Source: Arion vulgaris
Lineage: Eukaryota; Mollusca; Gastropoda; Stylommatophora; Arionidae
DNA: 64,000 bases
Assembly (NCBI GenBank): GCA_020796225.1
Contig: CM036771.1
Coordinates: 27,944,176-28,008,175 of the forward strand
Direction: 5' to 3'
Shown piece after piece: positions 1 to 13,400 of the stretch. The notes beneath the pieces were generated by a model. That model had not been told where the DNA came from and ran no database searches. It was given only the letters and a program-made list of their open reading frames with translations. The position numbers and the translations under genes are program-made. Within the stretch, counting starts at the first letter, position 1; each line of letters begins with the position of its first letter.

Positions 1-578
1 TATATTCAAAACAAAGCTACGTCAAATATCTATGCTGAACTGGTTTGAAAATCTTGTATGTCAAATTTATGTAGTACTACACAAGTGAAACTTGGTAGCA
101 AAGAAAATCTTGAACTCCATGCTTTACAAGTACAAATTATATTTAGCAAGTAAACTTGTGATATAATCTCGACCTGAACAGTGACATGGGTTGTAGGTCA
201 CTGTGAACTTTGACCGCAGCATCCTAGAGTTTGAGATGTGTTACAAAAAAGTGCATAATTAAAACCCCCAAATGAAATAGGTTAGCTTGGTAGCACAAAA
301 GACAGTGAAGTTTATACAAGAGACAACATTGAATATATAGACAAATTTCAAGCGAACGAAAGGAAAGAAGGAGCTTGGTAGCTGTACAGTGTAGATTTGA
401 ACCAGGTCTGTGTTCTTGGTATGGTAGATTGATTACATGTTTTATGAAGCAACCTTGGCCCTTGCTTGCTTAGTATGATAAGCTGAGTTACCTAAACTTT
501 TCTGTTGAGTATCTAAGTACATATACTTCTGACATATGTAACATGTTTAAAAATATATGCATGTTTTTTTTCCTGTAG

Positions 579-710
579 CAATTTAAGCGCCGCTACTTTG
601 AACTGAAGCAGCAGTCAGATGATACATATCTCCTTAGTATATATAAAGATGAAAAGAGGTCTGATTGCAAAGGAGCAATTTTCCTGGACTTAGCCCTAGA
701 AGTTGTCAAG
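579..710 (+). CDS. DOCK9/10/11: DOCK exon: first half of PH domain
   Basis: The acceptor is a T-rich tract ending in tcctgtag and the donor is AAG|gtaata. The 132 bases encode 44 residues in phase 0 (composite residues 1-44), starting [12 protein letters not shown] and ending [10 protein letters not shown]. This is the first beta-strand pair of a PH domain, with the basic KRRYF segment that usually contacts phosphoinositides. No start codon is used, so this is an internal exon and the gene begins upstream of the window. Confidence 0.9.
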
Positions 711-3700
711 GTAATAAAGGGCTAATTGTTCTTCAATATTTTCTTTGTCTTGCAGTGATGAGACATTCTGACAGACTATTATGTGTCTGCCTCTTGATGT
801 CTCCTTCCCACTTAAAGTGCTGTCTACAGTATTGCATGTGGACACATAGTGACAGACATATTTGTTTGACACTTGAATGTAACCTATTTACTTGAGCATT
901 ATGTGACCTTTGTCTCGGGTCATGCTGGGGTGAAGGACAGTGAGAGGCGAGCAGATGCACTGGCGAGCAATGCTACGATTGAGAATGGGTCTTCTATGGA
1001 CAAAAGCGACATCATCAACACTGTAAGAGAAAACATAGGCTCTGAAGATTTCAATGAAGAAAATAAAGGGCATTCTCTATCTCGGTTGAATCCTCATCTA
1101 TAGCTTCATAAATAAAAGTTGCTTGTGGAATGACTTCAACATGTTTTCTGTTGCATAATTTAATATTTGATTAATGAAAGTATATATTTTAGTGAATGTA
1201 AAACTGCAAACAATTTTGTATTATTGCAGAAAGTAGGATTATAGAAGACAATTTAAGTTTCTGAACTATCAGGAGTTCAAATCCAATAAAATATATTTAT
1301 GAATTGTTTTTTCAAACATTTTCTACAGAATCCAAAAAAAGGCAAACACTGCTTTGAGATTCGCATGGCAGCTGATCGACCACCATGTTTACTGGCAGCA
1401 GAAAATGAAGCTGAAGCCAGTGATTGGATAATAACCCTTAACAAGGTCATTAGTTCTGCAGACACAGCTTCTCAAGCTTCAAGGGATAGTATCAAAGGTA
1501 TGTCAAGAACATCATATTAAAGTATTGCAGTTTGACAAAGTATAGCAAAAGCCAAAGTCAATGTTTTAACCAAAATGAACTTGTAAAGCACGGGACATAC
1601 ATTATAAATAAAACAATGTTAGGATGTGCAGCAAATGCACAAACAAAATTGATGTGTGAAACTGCTATCTGAAATATGTACATCTTTATTCAGCCTAGTT
1701 TCTGTATTTGTATTATAGTTTTGATTTGTGCAGTTGTTGTATATACTGTACATGGTAAGTGGTCTGTCGGTTGAAGCAACAATTTTGTCTGTTACTATCT
1801 TCGTTTTAACTGCTATATTTTATGCTTTGTTTACTTTTCTCCATTTTCAATCCTTGCACCCACTGCAGGTAATCTGATTAAAAGACATTTTTGTGTCTTA
1901 CAGTTATCTTGTTGCATTATTTATTATTCATAATTGTTTTCCTTAATGTAGATAAATTAGCTAATACCAATAATGTGAGTTCTGTCTCTGCTTTACAGAA
2001 GAGAGCATCTCTGCAGGTTCCCAGGAGAATTACAAGGAGAGCCAGATTAATCACCCTGTTGTCAAGGTTAGTATCACCATTCTCACCAACAAGCAATGCC
2101 CTTCATCAAATTTCTGCAGCAGGTTTGCAACCAGGACTTCATATTACATTATGTATTCGTTATTTCCTCTCTGTTGTCTTGTTTAGGTAAACTCAATACA
2201 ATATGTTATCAGTCTGTCTTCAGATACAGCTGGACTGAACGTCCATATTCAGAAGAATTAAGTGTATTTCATGGAAATAAAGAAATATCTATGTATGGTT
2301 CATTGGCACAAGAAAGCTTTAGACAGCCCAATACGAACATCTAATTAAATGACTCCAACAAATAGACTTAAATGGAGAAAATGTAAAACTAATCAGTAAT
2401 CCTATAATGGGAACAAGTAGCGAACAGTTGAAATGAAAATAATTTTTATTGATATAAAAAGATTAGTAAGACAAGAATGTGAGCTATCACTTTGATGTTT
2501 TAATATATGCACTGAACACATTTTCAAACGAGCTGAAGCAACATTATGATTAAACATCAGGAACAAACTCACCATGGACAGAAAAGTAAGGCTGATAATG
2601 CAAAGGCTTGACTGGTACGAACCCAAGCATTGGCTAAGGGCAATACCTTTTGGATGCCGATCATCCTACACAGAGTAAGATGACGTTCAAACATCATGGC
2701 TCAGATCATATAAAAGCTAAGCATACCGCCAAAATATAATCGCTTGTTTGACAAGAACATGAGTCTCCAATGACTGAAAATGTTTCTAATTTGGAAGCGA
2801 CCTCATATAGTCAGAAAGAGCGCATATTGTAGACATACTCTTTGGAGAAGATCATAAAGCCTAAATATACTGTGAAAAATGGTCGTAAAAGAACAATGAA
2901 TACAACAAAGGTGACAGTTCCAGTGACTAGCCCTAGAAGGGTTGAGAATAATCCTGAACCGGAGCGACCTCACCCAGTCAGCGCAAAGTAGCTAATGCTC
3001 TTTGGCATAGATCCAAGCCCAAATATACGGCACTAAAATATCATTAAAGAGTGTTTATCATACAATGCGTACGGAACAACCTCACCAAAGGCAGGAAATC
3101 TGATAGAAGTCGCACTTCACTAATTAACTCTGGCCGTAAAAGTACCAATGGTACGAGGACTCAAGGCAAGAGTTAAATGGACAACAGGTTTCCTGCAACG
3201 ATCACACTTGGAAGATCTAAGCTTCATGTACCTCTGAAGTCAGCAAGGCTGTCCATATGGTTGAGGGGCACCTGTAAAAGGGGTATTAAGATCTCGCGCA
3301 AAAATCAGTCAGAGGCGCAATACCAGGCGTCATGACGTTCGCCTGAATTAATAGCGGGCGTACGAGAGAAGAAGATTAAACATTTCAGAACAAATAATAA
3401 ACAACCTTTAATATGTAGATATATAAGAGACATTTGATTAATCAACACTGCATAGGTATGATTAGTCATTATATGCTGGTAAAGATTTTGGGGGAAGAGA
3501 TTAGAGCACCTATGAACATGTCTGGAGTGCTGTGATGATGGTCATCACTAATATGCAGATGACACACAAATGTGGGCTCACGAACATTTACCCTGGGGAG
3601 TAATGGATACCAGTGCTTCAAGATTTGAGAAACTCTTTTTGACCATCATCAAATTTGACAAAGGGCGCAGAAAGAGGAATCCTGTGGATGCAGATGTCAA

Positions 3701-4329
3701 AGCCATCATTAATAAAAACTAGTGAGTATGATGTTGGGATCTACACGGATTGTTTGGTAGCTGCACCAAAATCCACTTGTGCCTTCTCTGCAAGCTCATA
3801 TGGCAGAAAGATCAAGGAAGGAAGTGGTGCATTTAGTATGACAAGTAGCATGATTGATTTGATTGATTTATAGGACCATCATCATTGCACTTTGGTGAGT
3901 TACCATATGTGCTTCAATCTCTTTCTTACATAGGAAGATCTCACTGCTGTGCACAAACTCCTTAGCACCGCGAGGTCCCGATGTAGTTTAGAAGATGGCG
4001 AAGATATTTTGTAGAAATTTTATTTTAAAACCTTTTTTCGAATGAATTTTGCTTGGGCAGCAACATTCCAGCCTGTTCTTCTCAATTTTAGACTACCAAG
4101 GGTTGTTTTACGTGCTCAAATTGAACACAGGACCTACGTTTTATCATCCGTCTCCGATAAGACTAGGAACTCTATCTTACCTACACTGAAACAAGTAGCA
4201 TGACAATGGAAGTACTGGCTGTGACTAAGGCAGTGGTCTAAGTAGAGTCACAAAATTGAGTCTCTGTTGTCCAACCGGATCATTGTGCCAATAAGTAGAT
4301 TCATGTGTGTATCATGCACACACACACAC

Positions 4330-4404
<75 letters not shown>

Positions 4405-7400
4405 AGTACAAGTACAGTAAAATACTCAATTCATAGTAAGCTGACATCCTGTGAGAATATTGAATCATTGATTGCCACATTTCAAACTCACATTGGGTGT
4501 ACGAATTAGCGAGAGAAAAGAACATGTACAAATGTATTTATAAAAGAATGTATTCAAAAGTGAACTGCAAGATGATGAATGTGTTTTTTCAAGGTTTATA
4601 ATGTTTAAAATTATCTGTTGAATAATCCTCACTTCACATCAGGCTTTTGTTTTTAAATTATAACATTGATTTTGTCTGAAGTTCCAATAACTAAAGGTTT
4701 AATTTGTTTGATCTTTTGCATTTTAGCATTGTTATTTCCATGAATGGGAGCCAAGAACATTGCTTTGTCCAGTACTTTCAGTGCTGTTAACATGACCTTG
4801 ATATATCTAATTAACCAATCAAACTAATGCACAAAAGTTCTTTATAACTTTCTGTTTTATTCTCTGCTGGATAGACATTCTTATAAAATTCTCTAAAATT
4901 ATTATGTACAGTTGAGCAGAAATTATTATTTTGTGAATCAATGTTAGCTATCTGATTAGGATGTGATTTTTTAATGTTCTAGTAAATTTGTTTGAGAAAA
5001 CCCAGTATGTCTTAATGATAAATGTAATATATAATTCATTCAATAGTTGCAAATACTACGTTTATTTGATTAATTAATTGCAATTTGATATCATGTAAAT
5101 AAACTTTCTTAGCATAGATTAATATTTTAAAAATAATATAATGAATTACCCAGTAGCATGTTGCTAGATGCGTGGGTGATGACTATTGTCATGTTTTCTG
5201 TGACCAAATGATGATTATGTAATCATTATTCATGCACACATGTAAATTATAAAAGAAAGGGCTGTAAAGATAACATGGAACTTGTCAAAGATTTATATGT
5301 TTGAATTTTTAAAAAGGTTTATTGCTTGCTTTGAATTCAGTTGTAGTCATGGTGCCTAATATGGCACCTCTGACAGATTTTTGTGGGAAATTTGCTTTCA
5401 TTATCACCCATGTTTCTTGCCATTCTACCTATCTATATCCTTTTCATGTCCTGTTTTATACATAAGGCTTCCACAAAAGATTTCCATTGCGCATGTGTTG
5501 TATCTACTTTTTTTCTCTCTTTTACTCTATTTCTACTTCATCATTTCCACCAGTTGTAATATTTTGTCTTGTGCCTCTGTATTTTACTGTTCTGTATGTT
5601 TCTTTGACTACTTTTAATATCACTGTCCTAAATACTGTACATTCTTCTTCTACTGCTTTGCTTTCTTTAGGTAGTCTATCAATATCGTTGGTGATTCTTT
5701 TGAGATATGATTCTTGTGTGTTGATATCTGTTAGTTTATTGACTTTGACTATTTCTTTTGTAATCTTGTGCTGCCCTCTAGTTCTGTCCATACTTTTCCA
5801 ACTTGCAATGGATGCTGTTCCAGCTAATTTATCTGCCCATTAATTTCCCTTTAACCCTGCATGCCCAGCGTGTAAAGACAATACAGTTTCCCAAGGTAGA
5901 ACTGCTGAGTGCGAAGCTTGCTTGTATCAATCCTCCACTTTTTGTTTAGCCAAAAAATAACTCCAGGCACAACTGCTTGAAGTTGTCATGCTTGAAGTGG
6001 TTGAAATGAATGCACTGCTCTCCTCTTGTACTGTTCTTCCATTCACTTGCATCATGTAAGCTCATCAAGATCTCAAATACAGAACCATTCATATAGATGA
6101 CAGTCGCCTGGGTGGATGTCCCTATGAATTAGGTTTCTCTACATCTTTGAATCTGTAGCTGTCTGAGGTCATTCCCTGCAGTACCTGCTCAAGGTGACTA
6201 TCACCTCCTTATGGAAGAACTTCATTAGAGTGTTAGTCTATTCATCATCATGTTTGAAGTGATCAAGTAATCAGATCTGAGAAACTATACTCTGCTTCCC
6301 CCATCTAAGATTGTCCCCTCTTTAGTCTTCCACCTGAACAATTTTGTGTCTTTTATATGTGTCTGGTAGGTCAAGCATGTATCACATAGTTTGGCATGAA
6401 ATATATTTTGTGCACACAAAAATCATAGTCTCATATTCTGCAACTGTTTTCAGACTATCAAAGTGTAACTATAATACATGAATAATTTTTTTCTGAATTT
6501 TCCTGCACACTCTATTTTATCATATGTATTCAGATATATGGCATTGCTGTTGTTTAGTTTGATGTCTTGCTGACTGAATGTACAAACTACAAGACTTTTA
6601 TGGGTTTTTGTTGTACTATTCTAATAGTGATCTGCTATTTTCTACTCTTAACAAATCTCTTTATCCGTGTTATCAGCTGCCGAACATCTGACTAGATCCT
6701 CCTATGACTAGTTAAGTTTTGGGCTGTCACCTTGAACTCTGCCCATGAGAATTGTGTTGTTCTGGTCTTCTATACTAATGTATTTTTCTATTTGTTCTTT
6801 GGTATCTGCACTTTTCTCTTCCTTTGTCAAGTGCATATCTAGTTAGATTGTAAGATTGTTTTCTAAGTGTGTATCTCTAATCAATATCAACATTCTCAAT
6901 TTAACCTTCAATTTATGCTGTTTTCTCATCAACAGATATGTGTATATTATTATCTCTAACTACTTAATATTAGGGGCTAAGTGGTTAAGCTATTGTCTTC
7001 GTTCGAAGGTTGTGGGTTTGAATCCAGACCACACTGTTTTGCTCATGTGTGCCTTTTTTCAGGAGATCCCTTGAATAGTTTCCAGAGCTATGGAATTCAT
7101 GCTTTGTGCAATACTCTCGGCAGGTGGGGTAGCCTTTCTCCAGAGAGAGACCAAGCAATATGGGGTAAAACCCAGAGCAATGAAGTCAGTCCTTCGGCTT
7201 TACACCTTTTTTAGACAACTTAATTTTAAACATGGTCTGACATTGGTTAAGTAATACTGGTATTGGGAGAGCCGTTGGCCAAATGGTTAAATGCTGTAGT
7301 GTTTTTCTGATGGAAATGCCTTAAGTTTGACCCCTCCTTAAGATCATTATTTTTTCTGCTGGGTAGAAATTAACATTGATAACCTGCACACTCATGGTAA

Positions 7401-10400
7401 CTGTTTCAGACAAGCTGCCTTAATTACTCTGCTCTATAAACCTCCTAGTGTAGGACTACCCTCAGAAATGGAAATAGATTGCTGTAATGATAGTTTTATA
7501 CTGGTATTGTTGTGCTTCTTGCAAGCATCTTTATTAGCACACTAGACAACACACTTTTTTTAACATAATTTAATCTGTCTTTGGTCATAATTGTTCTATT
7601 TTTTCACATTTTTCTTTGTGTAATTTATTGTATGAATACTTTATTTCAAACACTATTTTCAGGAAATGTCATTGGATTTAAGTTCTGACTCATTTGAGTC
7701 TGTTGCTGATGTCCCAGAACCACCAGTCCCACCTAGGCGACCTCCACCTCCTCCTCCACCCATGTCCCTACCTATACCATGTTATGCCCCATCACTTTCA
7801 CCATCTGCCCCTTCACCATTAACTCCAGCACCAGTTTCCACTCTCAAATTTGAGGTAACCTCTGCCGACAGTGATATGTCGGAAGAAGCCAGTGAATTTA
7901 AGAAACCTATTGGGGTTCCGACAGTAATAAGGAGAAAAAGAAAGGGTAACAGTGAACACAACTTGAAGCTTGCGGAATTGAACTTAATCTCATCAACTCT
8001 CTGATCTCTTTTAAAAAAATTAATTGCTTGCATCTTGAGAATTTTGCAGTCAATAGTTTTGAAGACTGCAAAGATGCACTGTTCCCTGTTGAATACATAT
8101 TCAATACTATTGACTGTAGTAAAACTGTTTGCCAATCTATGAATGATTTCTAAAATAAACAATGAATATTAGCGTGATTATAAAGTAGCATTACAAGAAT
8201 GCTGTAACAGGGTTGACATTTTGATTAAGAGGTCTCTATCAAGGAAAGGATCATTGAAGAAAGTATAAAGATTAACGGCTGACTAAATAAGAATTAGTGG
8301 TTAGATAAGCAACATTTATTCCAACAAAAGATAGCCTCATTCTTTTGTACTATCTTTATTTATCCAGCGCTTGATACAGATTTTATAGTAGAAATGTTGA
8401 CTCTGCATATTCTTGTAGAGCCATAAAACATCACTGTAACTTTTTCAATATATATTGTTTGTTTCATTAAAAAATATTTGTTAGCTCTTTTTAAGTGGTA
8501 GTTTGAGTGCTGTCATTGTACATTGAAACCAGTTCCATTCTGACAATAGTGACTGTTTTAACATGTGTTTGTTTGGTTTAATCACCTGCTATGTGAGCAC
8601 CCAGAATAGAATATTCACTATGGTGACTTCTGTTCCATTTGACATTTGTATGTAATATGTAAAAGATAATGAGAAAAATGAAAGAACGTAACATGCAGTG
8701 AATGAGCAAAATAAAAAACAAAAACTTTAATAAAATAATTAATATAAGAATAAAAATGGAATGTGCTGAAAAAACTATATTAACCATGATGTTTAGATTA
8801 TCACAAGTACAGTTGGGATTGTTTCTAACTTTCACTGACTTTTATCTTTAAAGCTTCAGTGTTACTAGTTTTCAACTTAAATAAGAACAGGATATTTTCA
8901 TCTATTGTTTTTTAGTCTGCACAAAGACGATGCACAGTATGTAGTTGAACATATAGTTCTGATTCTATGAATATTCAAGAGTGTATAATGCTGCAAATAG
9001 ACCATCTTGGACAATAATTGTTCTAGGTACATGAACTTGTGTTACATATGAGAGACATTGCAGTCACAAAACAACACTTGCTTGAACTCTATGAGTCATA
9101 CAAATTCATCTTGCTAATGAAGTAAGGATCAGTATGATCTCTGGTGTGATGAAGCCTGCTGGAGACATGCCTGATTGCCAGGTGTCAATCAATCCTTTCA
9201 TCTTCAGCATGTCTTTGAAGTTGTAAAAGAGTCCAAACAATGCCCCCTCCGATATATAGTACACGTTATACACATCTGAGCAACCACTAGGGACGTTATA
9301 AGAAAAAGAAGATGGAGATAGATATGTTGGACACACCTTGAGGAGAAATGATCAACGAATATCAAAGCAGGCATTGAAGTGGGCTGTAAAGGGTTCAAGA
9401 AAGAGAGTACTACCTAAGGAGACCTGAAACGAACTTTGCTGTGAGAGGCAAGAAATATTGGTCTCAGTTCCATGGAGGAGATTGAGCGAGTTGCCCAGGA
9501 TAGAGTGACATGGAGAAATTACTTGCATGCCCTATGTAACATATAACGGTACGAGAGAAACTATTATTATTAAAACATATTTCATATCAGTGTAATAATT
9601 ACAAGTTTACAAACAGAAACAAATTCACGTTTTTGTCCATATTAAAAAAAACATGAGACTCAGCTGAAAACTATGCTAGAAGATATAGTTGAAAGTAGAT
9701 GGACAGTGAAAAGGTATGCTTACAACTGGGAGAATAAACTTGAGCTAGTCAAATGTAGCCTCTCTGAGTCTACGACCAGAGGCAGACATTGTTGTAGTTC
9801 TACATCAGTCAACCTATAATTTGAAGATGACACCTAAATTTATCTAATTTTGTAGGTTAAAGTAGCTACCTTCACTACACAGCATAATGTACCCATATGT
9901 ACTCAACCTCTTTCAGTCAGGAGATGATGAAACTGCTTATACAATGAAGATAAATTAACTAACAGAGCACACAACTACTGACAAAAAAAAGCAAATATGT
10001 TATTATTATAAAAGGAAGAGTTTAAAAAACTGGATATAATCAACATCGATGAACTCCAGGCTCTATAAGTGTTCTGTCGCTTTCAGTAACTGAATGTATC
10101 AGCACCAAAACACTGACACAGTAACAATGATTCAACAGAAATCAGATGTACTGGTATTTGAACCACCATCCACTGTTGACTTAATCCAACATAGATACAA
10201 TAAAGCAAATCAAATCATAGGACAAATGCCACCATTTTTTAAATGCAAACATGTCACCATGAACACTAAAGAAGTATTGTGCAGTATAATCTTTCTCTCA
10301 ACATTATGCTGTCAGTGCCAAACCTGGATACTGACATCAAACGATAGAAAAAAACTAGTTAGGACAGAGATGAAGTGTCTACACAGAATGCTGGGAGTAT

Positions 10401-13400
10401 CAAGAAGAGATCAGTTTAGAAATGAAGACATCCGGAAAAAAGTGGATACAGAACTTCATCAAGAAACAACAAATCAAATCGGTCGGACACATAAGCAGAT
10501 TACCAACAACATTACTACTTCGATACAGTGGATACTAATCAAAAGGCTGTCCATGCAAAAGGTGGACTTGAGAAATATCAGAGGCAGTGAAAAACACTAT
10601 TTATAAAGCGCACACAAAAGCCGGTTCTAGAAATCTCTTCTTATGATGCTGTGAGGCAAAACAGGATTAGAGAAAAGATCAACCGTTTTTTTTTTTATTA
10701 ACCCTTTGACCGCCATATACGGAAATATACGGGTTTACCGTAGGGCGCCGTATACGGAAATATACAGGTTTTTTATATTGTTTCGGAAGAATTCGCTAAA
10801 TAAAACGAGAAGTCCAAATTTTATATAGCTTGAACTGTGACCTATAAGTAGGACGAACCGCTGGAAATTTTCCTTATTTCACGCCGAAAACTGATCGGAG
10901 CTAGTATTTCTTTGTGAATTTTATAAATTGTGCTTCGTAGTTCGAAATTTTTTGGGAAATGGCTTCTAATTTCAATATCGATAGTTAAAGTGAGGACTTT
11001 GAGTTTGAGGGACATTTCATGCAGCTAGGTGAGATAGGGATTACATTAGATCTTGTGATTCTGAGAGTGATGTTGAATTGTCCAGTGATGACGAAGCTGA
11101 ACCTGTCGACCACGATGTTCAATTAGATTTAGAGGATTTTTCTTCCGACATCGAGGAGACCGACCCTGTGCCCGTTGTTGACAGGGATGGTTGGAGTGAT
11201 ACCACTTCCCCATTAGTTGTGGAGCCATTTATGGAAGAGAGTGGGCCTTCTCATACACTAGAGGAGGGTGCAGAACCATTCGATTATTTCAGCTTAATTT
11301 TTGAGGAGCAGTATTTTGAATTTGTACGCTGATCAACGTCAGAAAAGAGCTGGGAAAATTGATTCAAAGTGGGACGCAGTAACTGCTGCGAAATCAAGGT
11401 TTATCTGCAGAATTACATCTTTATGGGTATAATTTCTTGTGAAACTTTATCCAGTTCACAGTATTGTTGCTCATTATTTGAATGTTCTACAAGCAATAGT
11501 TTTATTATTATTAATTTTTAGAAAGACATGTTGCGTTTTTGAGGAGTTATTCCCCTTTTAGTGTTTTTTATGAGGTAATTTTTTTTTGATGTGCTGGGGA
11601 CCAAAGGGTTAAGCACTTTGCCACTAAGCTATACCATTTTCCAACAAAATATTAGTGAGAATACAACAGTGAAACTGAGATTCAGATATCCAAATGTTAA
11701 AATGATGCTATCTTGATTCCCTTGCAACAGACATAGCAGGTGATCTATTTGGATGTATACATTTATGTTGTTCAGTGTTCTTTGATCATTAATTACACTA
11801 GCAATGCTTTTCTTTCAGGTTTAACATTAACATTTTGTTTTTTGATTGTTTTTTTATTTTTATTTAGTTGGACCATTTTCTGTTTTAGAAAACAGTCAAA
11901 TCTTGCATAATGTGTTCATAGTCTGTGGTGTGTTCAGATTTTGTTTGACATTGATGTTTAATCTGTAGACTGCTTTGTCAACTCTATTGTGCAGGCAAGA
12001 AGGAAATAACGATTCATAAGTTTGACATATCTTTCAAAAATAGAAGTTAATGCACATTTATACTGCTCGATTTTAATGCAAACACTGGTCTTGCAACTTA
12101 TCTCCTGGGTTTGTGGTAAACACCGGTCTTGCAAATAACCTATCTCCTGGGTTTATGGTAAACACTGGTCTTGCAAATAACTTTATCTCCTTGGCTTGTG
12201 GCAAACACTGGTCTTGCAAATAACTTATCTCCTGGGTTTGTGGCAAACACTGGACTTGCAAATAACTTATCTCCTGGGTTTGTGGCAAACACTGGACTTG
12301 CAAATAACTTATCTCCTGGGTTTGTGGTAAACACTGGTCTTGCAAATAACTTTATCTCCTTGGTTTGCAGGTCAAAATATATTTTGGGTAGATGAGAGCC
12401 TACATAAAATCTAAGCATGTTTCTTTGAGAAGAAATACTTGACTAACTTGTGTGTGTGTAGACACATCTCAAATTAAAAAAACAAAACAAATGCTAAATA
12501 AAACTTTACTCCCTTCCGTATCCTGGTAAAACAAAAGGTCTTGAGGAAATCCTACCTCATGATGGTCTCGGTGAAGTTCACCTTAGGAAAGTCAAACTTC
12601 ACACAAATCAGAGTAGGAAAGACTTGAATAAGTAACTGATTAGTCCAGTGAGCTCAGATGACTAGAAACTATATCTTTACAGGAAGGACAAGAAAATAAA
12701 AGACAAATGAAGTAATCTCAAACAAACATATTCTGAAGATGGATACAGTTGTTGATTGATAGGCATAACATTTAATGATAGCTCATATGGATAAAATAAA
12801 GCACTGAAGATTAATTAAATATTGACATTCAAATTGTTGTGCAAAAAGATTAGCATTCATTGAACTGAACAGAAAATGTTTGACAATGTGCATTGCAGTT
12901 ATCTTGCATGCATTAAGCACAGCTGATATACTCATTGCAGTCACTTTTATCCCTGCATCTCTCTGACATTATTGATTAGTAGTTTAGGGCATAACAAGCA
13001 GATAACATTCTTTTCATTTGATTTGTATTGTTGCATGTTTGTGACAATACTAATAAACAACAATTATTCTTATTTTTATCAGTATTTAAAGAATATACAC
13101 ATATATATATATATATATAATGAAACGTGGGATTATTGGTCATTTATAAGAGGGAATAATTCAGTTTTGTTTAAATTTATGAAGACAGCAGTGAACTTCT
13201 TTGTTGTGGTCTCCACTTTGGTGTTGAATTTGTTAAATCTGTGAAACTTATTTTACATGCAGACTTGACTTATGTCCACCAATAAACTTGAAGTGTACTG
13301 TTTTAATGTGCTGAAATATTGTCCATATTACACAACAGTAATCTTTGTGTGTATGTCTATCTTTAGTTGGAAGACAGAATAGATCCACTACACTCTAGCA

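Noticed and set aside
4267..4531. Open frames of alternating Ile-Tyr on both strands
   Set aside because: Products of the (TA)n microsatellite.
5381..5843. Hydrophobic plus-strand frames that look like membrane proteins
   Set aside because: They are the T-rich antisense of a minus-strand LINE RNase H relic.
6974..7050. tRNA gene
   Set aside because: A- and B-box-like segments are present, but the sequence does not give a complete cloverleaf and continues into a repeated SINE body.
12078..12370. CRISPR-like regular repeats
   Set aside because: The repeats are tandem with no unique spacers, in a eukaryotic intron; the same applies to the 51.3-52.6 kb array.
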